From Nemertoderma westbladi (lineage: Eukaryota > Xenacoelomorpha > Nemertodermatida > Nemertodermatidae), in assembly GCA_032718475.1 (NCBI GenBank), contig JAUCBJ010001929.1, positions 1-64,000 on the forward strand: a stretch of DNA of 64,000 nt, written 5' to 3'. Below, piece after piece: positions 57,902-64,000 of the stretch. A model generated the notes under the pieces. That model was not told the DNA's origin, searched no databases, and saw nothing but the letters and a program-made list of their open reading frames with translations. The translations under genes and the position numbers were made by a program. Position 1 is the stretch's first letter. Each line of letters begins with the position of its first letter.

Positions 57902-59155
57902 ATGACGAAATCCGGTCGACATAAACGGAGGCAGTCTTCATCATCGGGAACTTATTCAGGTAACAACAACATTGGCTTTACATTGCATGACGAACTGGAT
58001 AAACAAAGTTCTAGACTAGATGGATTTGAGGAAAGCTTCGAAGGCCTTCAATCTAAATTGTCTGGAATTATAATCTCTGAAATTAACAAACATACCGGTA
58101 AAGAGCGGACTTATTCACCTTCGAGTGGATCCGATAAAAACACCTTCGACCACTCCAATAACAGAGCAGGCCCAATTACAACTAGGCCTAAAAGGACCGA
58201 TAATGATGCTGTTTTCGTTTGTGACGCTATTTCCTCTAATGACAGTGGGTCTGATGAATCTACTGGAACCGCTCAACCATTTCTTGGCTTCTCCGATTCC
58301 GACAAGGACGCCCTAATTGTTGCAATACAAGAAAATGTCAACTTCGAATTAGAAGCTATGAAGGGAACACTTGAGGATATCCGACGAGAGTTTAACAGGT
58401 TACGTGATTCTTCTATCACGCAATTGGATGACATTGAGCAGTACTCGCGTCGAAATTGTATCCTTATACACGGAGTTCCTCAGACAACAGAAGAATCTTC
58501 TGAAGATAAAACCTTTGAAGTTGTTAAATCGTTCCTGAAGGACAATCTTCTGCTTGACATTGGAGAACACGAGTTTGATCGGTGTCATCGTCTGGGGCGT
58601 CGTGACATTGTGGCTGGGTCTGGTAACGCTAGTAACGCTGAGAAGTATGGTACTAAAGCCAATATTAAACACGCGCCGATCATAGTAAAGTTTGTCCGCT
58701 ATAGAGTACGAGCGAAAGTTTTCTCTCAAGCCCACCGCCTCCGGAATACTGGTTTCTATGTCACCGAATCATTGACATCATTCCGATCGGGGCTACTTCG
58801 AGATGTTCGCACTAAGGGGATTGGTTGGTCCCGTGATGGACGGATTTTCGCTATGGGAACCGCAAATCGACCTGTTCTTATCACTGCTAGAAGTGATGTG
58901 TCATTGGTTAAGGAATTCACGGAAGAAGATCGAAAAGTTCGTCGACAACTCCTGAATGCCAATAGCAAACAAAAGTCTACGAAACCTTCCGTTGGTCCTA
59001 CTGTTGAGATGAAAGATAAACCAAATCCTGCTCCAGGCCCAGCTGCACATCGAGCTACACCGAAAACCAATCCTATAACCAATCCTATAAAAATCCCTAA
59101 TATTGGGAAAGCAAACTTATCTCCCAAAGTCATTGGAAAGAAATCCGTCAAATAA
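57902..59155 (+). CDS. LINE ORF1 protein: coiled coil, RRM, C-terminal domain
   Basis: ATG 57902, 417 codons. A basic Ser-rich start, an acidic middle, then a helix (about residues 140-182, LEDIRREFNRLRD and LDDIEQYSRRN) leading into an RRM-like fold (NCILIHGVPQTTEE at about 186; PIIVKFVRYRVRAKVF at about 260), then the C-terminal domain (VTESLTSFRSGLLRDV, WSRDGRIFAM). The tail after residue 340 is basic and Pro/Lys-rich with short TNPI repeats. Such ORF1 proteins bind LINE RNA as trimers. It lies 798 bp upstream of ORF2, same strand. No stops or shifts. RRM and trimer role are inferred from the L1-type ORF1 family pattern. Confidence 0.85.
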   Translation: MTKSGRHKRRQSSSSGTYSGNNNIGFTLHDELDKQSSRLDGFEESFEGLQSKLSGIIISEINKHTGKERTYSPSSGSDKNTFDHSNNRAGPITTRPKRTDNDAVFVCDAISSNDSGSDESTGTAQPFLGFSDSDKDALIVAIQENVNFELEAMKGTLEDIRREFNRLRDSSITQLDDIEQYSRRNCILIHGVPQTTEESSEDKTFEVVKSFLKDNLLLDIGEHEFDRCHRLGRRDIVAGSGNASNAEKYGTKANIKHAPIIVKFVRYRVRAKVFSQAHRLRNTGFYVTESLTSFRSGLLRDVRTKGIGWSRDGRIFAMGTANRPVLITARSDVSLVKEFTEEDRKVRRQLLNANSKQKSTKPSVGPTVEMKDKPNPAPGPAAHRATPKTNPITNPIKIPNIGKANLSPKVIGKKSVK

Positions 59156-59953
59156 GGTTACAATATTTCACAATAAAACAAACAAGGTTAATTTAATTTA
59201 TTTGCCCACAACGCCAGTGTGAATAATACTAACAAATAAATAGATTTGTTATATTTGTTATATTTTATATGCCATATATGTACTCAATTATTTTAATCAT
59301 ATTATTCAGCATGTAAATAAATAAATAAATTTGTACTATTTAGCATGTAAGCCCCTTTAATAGTAATTCAAGTATATTACCCACAAAGCTCAAATTAGTT
59401 TAAAACATGGCCCGGCATGGACCGTAATAATCAGGCATATCTCGTTATACAGACTAACTTTACTTTACTTGAACCTTGATCTTTATTTGTATCTCGTATT
59501 ATTTTTTTTTGTGTGTGCTTGTCTAGATAGGTTGTTTAGTGATTATTTTGTAGTATATTGTAACTTTAGGTTTTTAGCGGTATTGTATAGGTAATAAGGG
59601 AGCAACTGGGAGGGTACCTAACATTTCTCGAGATTCGAACTGTGCTCTTAAGCTGTGTGTTAAACTCACAGAGCAGAACAGCATATTTATACTTAGATAT
59701 ACTTATGCTTTTGTTTTGCTTTTTGTTTTTGTTGTTTGGACTTTGACTCATTCAAACTGTTCTTTATAGGTATCTGTAGTTTACTTTCTTATTTAGTTAG
59801 TCTCAGTAGGAAGGCCTAATTATATTGCATGACTTCCTATATTCAGTAGTGTAGATAAAAATCACACCTAAATTTTTCTAGTTGTAGTTGTTCCTCCTCT
59901 ATACATTTTTTAGAGGGGATTTGCTTTCATCTTTAAACTGGTACCAACTTCAA
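59156..59953 (+). other. Spacer between LINE ORF1 and ORF2
   Basis: 798 bp, AT-rich, no gene. The T-run (about 59501-59510) and short ATAAATAAATAAAT runs (about 59319) are the only structure. Its length suggests ORF2 is not translated by simple overlap with ORF1. Confidence 0.5.
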
Positions 59954-62900
59954 ATGCTCGAGAAATGCCAAAAATGTACTAAAAATATAAATTCTAACAA
60001 TAAGAAAGTATTACACTGTTGGATATGTAACGCAAAATATCACGTTAAGTGTTTTTCCTTAATAAAAAAAGATATTGATTTTTTTCTTTCGAATTCACGA
60101 TGGATCTGTACAAATTGTATTGTTAATATTTTTCCCTTTCAAAACATTGAAGACGATTCAGAATATTTATTATCAATTAATGACTATCGTCTACCATCCA
60201 TTATAAATAGAGATCTATTAAATTCTAGTATAGCGAACTTTTTCACCACAGATGAAAGAGATGGAAATGGAGTAGATGGACAGCTGGACCCAGACACTAA
60301 TTTTTATCATAATATTAAATGCGACTACCATTCTGATTTTTCACTTCTTAATAATTCTTCTAAATTTTCCTTTATGCACACCAATATTCGTAGTCTCAAC
60401 AAGAATTTAGATAATCTCGCATACATGCTACAATGCATATCTGAGCCCCCACGAATTATTGGCATAACTGAAACTTGGCAAAATAATCTCAATCATGATT
60501 CCTTTGCCTTAAAAAACTACGACTTTGAATATGATTATAGAAAAAATCAAAATGGTGGTGGAACTGGTATATATATTCATAATTCGCTTAATTATATTAA
60601 GCGAAATGATCTCAATATATTCAATTCAGGCCTGTTTGAATCTACATTTATAGAATGGCAACGAGGGTCTAATAAAAATATTATATTTGGTTGCATTTAT
60701 CGCCCGCCTAACTCAGATTTGGAGGAATTTCTCAAATTACTCAGTTCAACCTTAACAAAAATCAACAATGAAGGTAAAATTTGTTATCTTATGGGTGATT
60801 TCAACATAAATATACTGCATATAAACACATCACCAATAGCGCATACATTTTTTGAAACCATATCATCTCACTGTTTTTTGCCCGTAATAAATAAGCCTAC
60901 GCGAATAACAGACACGACCTCAACCGCAATAGACAACATTCTAACAAATGATTATTCAACTATTTGCGAATCAGGTATAATTATAGCAGATATATCTGAC
61001 CACCTTCCTATTTTTGCAATCTGTGATATTGCGCATAATTCCGTACCACCACCACCAAATTTCTACACTAAAAGGGACACCTCCGATTCTAATATAAATA
61101 AATTTTTGAACGCTCTTGGCAATAAATCAAAACATAATGAATGGGAAACAATCCTGAATGAAACCGATGCAACTGAAGCGTACAACAAGTTTATATCAGA
61201 ATACCAAAATTTATTTGTGCTAAACTTTCCATTTAAACAATTTAAATTAATAAACATTGAAAAACCATGGATAACAAATTCTATTTATGCTTGTATCAAA
61301 AGGAAACAAAAATTATTTTCCTCATTCATAAAAACTAAAACGGAAGAAACAAAGACATCTTACACGAAATATAAAAATTTACTAACAACTTTAATCCGAA
61401 ACTCAAAAAAACGTCATTTTTCACATCTCTTTGAAAAATTTAAATATAATATTAGTCAAACCTGGAATACTATAAAAGTACTTACTAATAGGAACAAGTC
61501 GTCTAGCTATCCATCTACTTTCCTAGTCAGGTCAAAATTGGAGGAAGATGAATATTGTATTTCAAATGCATTTAATAACCACTATGTATCTGTCGGAGAA
61601 AAACTTGCAAGTAAAATTCCAACTACAGATAGACCCGTGGCCACATTCCTGAAAAACCCAACCCTAAATTCAATGTTTTTGGATACCATTTCTGAAAATG
61701 ATTTACTGAAATGTGCAATGTCTTTGAATAATAAAAAGTCAATCGGGCTTGATGGCGTTGATCCAGTATTAGCACGGTCAGCACTTCCAAAAATTGCAAC
61801 TCCCTTAACGCACATAATTAATTTATCTTTACTCACAGGTGTTGTGCCAGACCAATTAAAATGCGCTAAAGTTGTACCAGTATTTAAAAGGGGTAATAAA
61901 AATATAATAACAAACTATCGTCCAATTAGCGTACTACCATATTTCTCAAAAATCCTTGAAAAAATTGTAAGCATACAACTCCTCGAATTTATTAAAAGAG
62001 AAAAAATATTAACCTCAAAACAGTTTGGCTTCCAAACTAAAAAATCAACTGAAACTGCGCTTTCATCTCTGTTACATGACCTTTTGACTGAAAACGAGAA
62101 TAATAATATCACTGTGGGTCTGTTCCTGGACCTCTCTAAGGCGTTTGATACTGTCAACCATAAAATATTAATTCAAAAACTCGAACACTACGGTATTCGT
62201 GGGACGCCTTTGGATTGGTTCAGGAGCTACCTAACAGATCGTCGGCAAAAAGTGCTATTTAAATCGACCCTATCAAATTCTAGTACAATAACTTGTGGCG
62301 TTCCACAAGGGTCTATTCTTGGACCGGTACTATTTCTGATTTATATTAATGATATTACAGAATGTTCATCCATTCTAAATTTTGTTCTTTTTGCCGATGA
62401 CACGAATATTTTCCACTCAGGATCTGACTTAAATATACTCATAGATCAACTTAACAGCGAATTACTTAATATATATAAATGGCTTGCAACAAATAAACTA
62501 TCCCTAAATTTAGATAAAACTAAGTTTATAATATTTTCTACTAAACAATACAGCTGGGCAAACAAACACATTTTGATTAACGGAAACTTAATCGAAAAAG
62601 TAAATGAAATGAAATTTCTTGGAATTATTATAAGTAGTGATTTAAAATGGAACAAGCATATTCAATACATACGACTAAAAATAGCTAAAAATGTGGGAAT
62701 TCTTGGTAAACTTAAACATTTCATCCCGTACAAAATTCGCCTGACATTATACCACACACTGATCCGCCCATATCTCACATTCGCACTTACGGTATGGGGC
62801 AATGGTGCCAGTTCAAATAGTACAGCTACAAATTCATTACTTATTTTACAAAAAAGGGCAATTCGCTACATACACTTAAAACATTCACAATACCATACAG

Positions 62901-63244
62901 AGGAACTCATGAAAACCCAGAACGAATTAACACTATCTAATATATATAAATATCAATGTTTACTTTTCATGTACAAATCTATTAATGGAAAACTAGATCT
63001 TCCAGAAAATTTAAAATCTATTTTAATAGTAAATCGACAGTTTCACAATTACAACACTCGTACAATGTACAATATTCATCTTCCTCTATATCGCAAATCA
63101 TTAACTCAAACTGCAGTAACTTACCAAGGCCCACTATACTGGAATGACCTTCTCCCTGAAATACGCAGATCTCCTACATTAAATCAATTCAAAAATAATC
63201 TCAAAAAAGAATTACTGACTTCCCAACACAAGGTAAACAAATAA
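59954..63244 (+). CDS. LINE ORF2: PHD-like finger, AP endonuclease, reverse transcriptase
   Basis: The first ATG in frame is 59954 (MLEKCQKC); the frame is open upstream to 59888 without ATG. About 1096 residues. Zinc finger residues 4-62 (CQKC, CWICNAKYHVKC, WICTNC). Endonuclease about 138-355 with its catalytic landmarks: HTNIRSLN, ITETW, CIYRPPN, GDFNIN, DNILTN and SDHLPI. RT about 600-900: NYRPISVLPYFSKILEK (654), QFGFQTKKSTETAL, LFLDLSKAFDTVNH (block A, about 722), GVPQGSILGPVLF, FVLFADDTN (812), LSLNLDKTKF and MKFLGIII. The C-terminal region (YNTRTMYNIHLPL) is complete. All catalytic residues I can check are present, in contrast to the other LINE copies in this window. Confidence 0.93.
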   Translation: MLEKCQKCTKNINSNNKKVLHCWICNAKYHVKCFSLIKKDIDFFLSNSRWICTNCIVNIFPFQNIEDDSEYLLSINDYRLPSIINRDLLNSSIANFFTTDERDGNGVDGQLDPDTNFYHNIKCDYHSDFSLLNNSSKFSFMHTNIRSLNKNLDNLAYMLQCISEPPRIIGITETWQNNLNHDSFALKNYDFEYDYRKNQNGGGTGIYIHNSLNYIKRNDLNIFNSGLFESTFIEWQRGSNKNIIFGCIYRPPNSDLEEFLKLLSSTLTKINNEGKICYLMGDFNINILHINTSPIAHTFFETISSHCFLPVINKPTRITDTTSTAIDNILTNDYSTICESGIIIADISDHLPIFAICDIAHNSVPPPPNFYTKRDTSDSNINKFLNALGNKSKHNEWETILNETDATEAYNKFISEYQNLFVLNFPFKQFKLINIEKPWITNSIYACIKRKQKLFSSFIKTKTEETKTSYTKYKNLLTTLIRNSKKRHFSHLFEKFKYNISQTWNTIKVLTNRNKSSSYPSTFLVRSKLEEDEYCISNAFNNHYVSVGEKLASKIPTTDRPVATFLKNPTLNSMFLDTISENDLLKCAMSLNNKKSIGLDGVDPVLARSALPKIATPLTHIINLSLLTGVVPDQLKCAKVVPVFKRGNKNIITNYRPISVLPYFSKILEKIVSIQLLEFIKREKILTSKQFGFQTKKSTETALSSLLHDLLTENENNNITVGLFLDLSKAFDTVNHKILIQKLEHYGIRGTPLDWFRSYLTDRRQKVLFKSTLSNSSTITCGVPQGSILGPVLFLIYINDITECSSILNFVLFADDTNIFHSGSDLNILIDQLNSELLNIYKWLATNKLSLNLDKTKFIIFSTKQYSWANKHILINGNLIEKVNEMKFLGIIISSDLKWNKHIQYIRLKIAKNVGILGKLKHFIPYKIRLTLYHTLIRPYLTFALTVWGNGASSNSTATNSLLILQKRAIRYIHLKHSQYHTEELMKTQNELTLSNIYKYQCLLFMYKSINGKLDLPENLKSILIVNRQFHNYNTRTMYNIHLPLYRKSLTQTAVTYQGPLYWNDLLPEIRRSPTLNQFKNNLKKELLTSQHKVNK

Positions 63245-63559
63245 AATACAGTATCTACTGTACATAAGCATAGATATTGTTCAATAAGGAATAAACAAAG
63301 ACTGCCGAACAGTGTAATACCAAAATACCAATGAGACATAACTTTATTATTTTATAAGCTTTTTAAGTGCCAAATAAGCTTGCTTCCGGCACCTTAACTA
63401 GCACGTTGGTACCAGGGGGGGGGGGGGGGGGGGGGGTGTAGTTTTTATATTAATTGCATGTTATAATTATTCACTAAACATTATACAACGAATATTAAAG
63501 GCTTGGGCGGGCCGCTAAACCGTGCCTTATTATTAAAAAAAAAAAAAAAAAAAAAAAAG

Positions 63560-64000
63560 AATTATTATAGAGTACCGGTAATACACTGAATGATGATGGT
63601 GGCAGTAGGCGGAGACAGTGATAAGAGTCCCGGTACTGCCCTAACAAACTGACTTACTAAAGTGAATGAATGATACAATAAATGGTAATATATATTGCAC
63701 TGGTTGGCCGTATTACGTTACTCAGTGGATGCCTTCCCCCCATTGGCTAATAACTCACTTCTCACCCTCCCATCTCCCTGGGAGTGCCCCCCCCCCCCCC
63801 CCGCTGCTGTCACTCTCTCCCTCCCGGAGGTGTAACCTCTGACCCCCGCTGTGTGTGTTCCCTTCGGGGTTTGTCGCCCCATTTTATTGGGGTGATACGA
63901 GGTTGATTGGTAATCAACCTCGTACTCCCAATATTGCTTAAAGCTCCTGCTTGGTCAACTTTGTGTGGGCTGGTTAGCGGAATTGAATACACTAACAGTT
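63560..64000. repeat. LTR-like sequence related to 37.4-38.0 kb
   Basis: CTCAGTGGATGCCTTCC, CATTGGCTAATAACTCA, a C-tract (63788-63802), GTTTGTCGCCCC and a perfect hairpin GAGGTTGATT/AATCAACCTC (63901-63923) follow the same order as at 37715-37965. It continues beyond the window. Confidence 0.6.

Larger units (their letters stand above)
57721..63560 (+). mobile_element. Apparently intact two-ORF LINE of the Jockey/CR1 group
   Basis: ORF1 (57902-59155) and ORF2 (59954-63244) are both uninterrupted. The 3' UTR includes a 23-base G-tract (63415-63437) and ends in an A-run (about 63533-63558). The 5' limit is not defined and a target duplication was not found, so element limits are approximate. 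With zinc finger, endonuclease and RT motifs all present it may be recently active (inference). Confidence 0.7.

Noticed and set aside
58756-59151. 131-codon - strand ORF with hydrophobic stretches
   Set aside because: Antisense of the conserved ORF1 C-terminal region.

Overview
This is metazoan nuclear DNA: it is AT-rich and gene-poor, with GT..AG introns, tRNA-derived SINEs, minisatellites and many retrotransposon copies. The only convincing host gene is an ABCC4/MRP4-like ABC transporter on the + strand, seen as exons at 33339-33551, about 46495-46815 and 47735-50763. The repeat types (BEL/Pao LTR elements, CR1/L2-group and RTE-like LINEs, and an RT family with a GxTQGDPLAM block known to me mainly from cnidarians and other marine invertebrates) suggest a marine invertebrate. 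I cannot name the species.

Layout. 0-5.8 kb: decayed transposon-associated gene (-), degraded two-ORF LINE (+), left half of a GxTQGDPLAM-type RT. 5.8-18.2 kb: a young BEL/Pao LTR element that landed inside that RT gene (TSD CACTG), keeping gag and protease but missing reverse transcriptase and integrase. 18.2-20.1 kb: a SINE cluster with its own TSD (CAGGTGCA), the right half of the RT gene, and a LINE-like 3' end. 20.4-21.3 kb: a large foldback palindrome. 23.1-26.2 kb: a second, gag-only BEL element on the - strand with two small ORFs ahead of gag. 26.5-27.1 kb: two tandem arrays. 28.0-30.3 kb: a 5'-truncated LINE with one stop. 31.0-32.5 kb: a dispersed 19-20 bp motif.

33.3-50.8 kb is the ABCC gene. 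Its first large intron holds an RT fragment, an RTE-like LINE split by another LINE, and a third, large, decayed BEL element (37.4-46.5 kb, - strand). This element abuts the second visible exon directly; the expected exons for the first half of TMD1 are not in the window. 51-57.5 kb: a palindromic minisatellite split by a TTAA MITE, a foldback element, shuffled inverted blocks and an inverted fragment of the ABCC 3' end. 57.5-64 kb: an apparently intact LINE (ORF1 57902-59155; ORF2 59954-63244), probably inserted into an LTR related to that of the third BEL element.

Recurring theme: three distinct BEL/Pao copies all lack RT and integrase but keep gag (two also keep protease). Each gag carries a repeat-built, highly charged N-terminal region, and the two larger copies have an unrecognised ORF downstream of the pol position. 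This fits non-autonomous elements mobilised in trans. Most coding regions here belong to mobile elements; regions called empty showed nothing on reading both strands.
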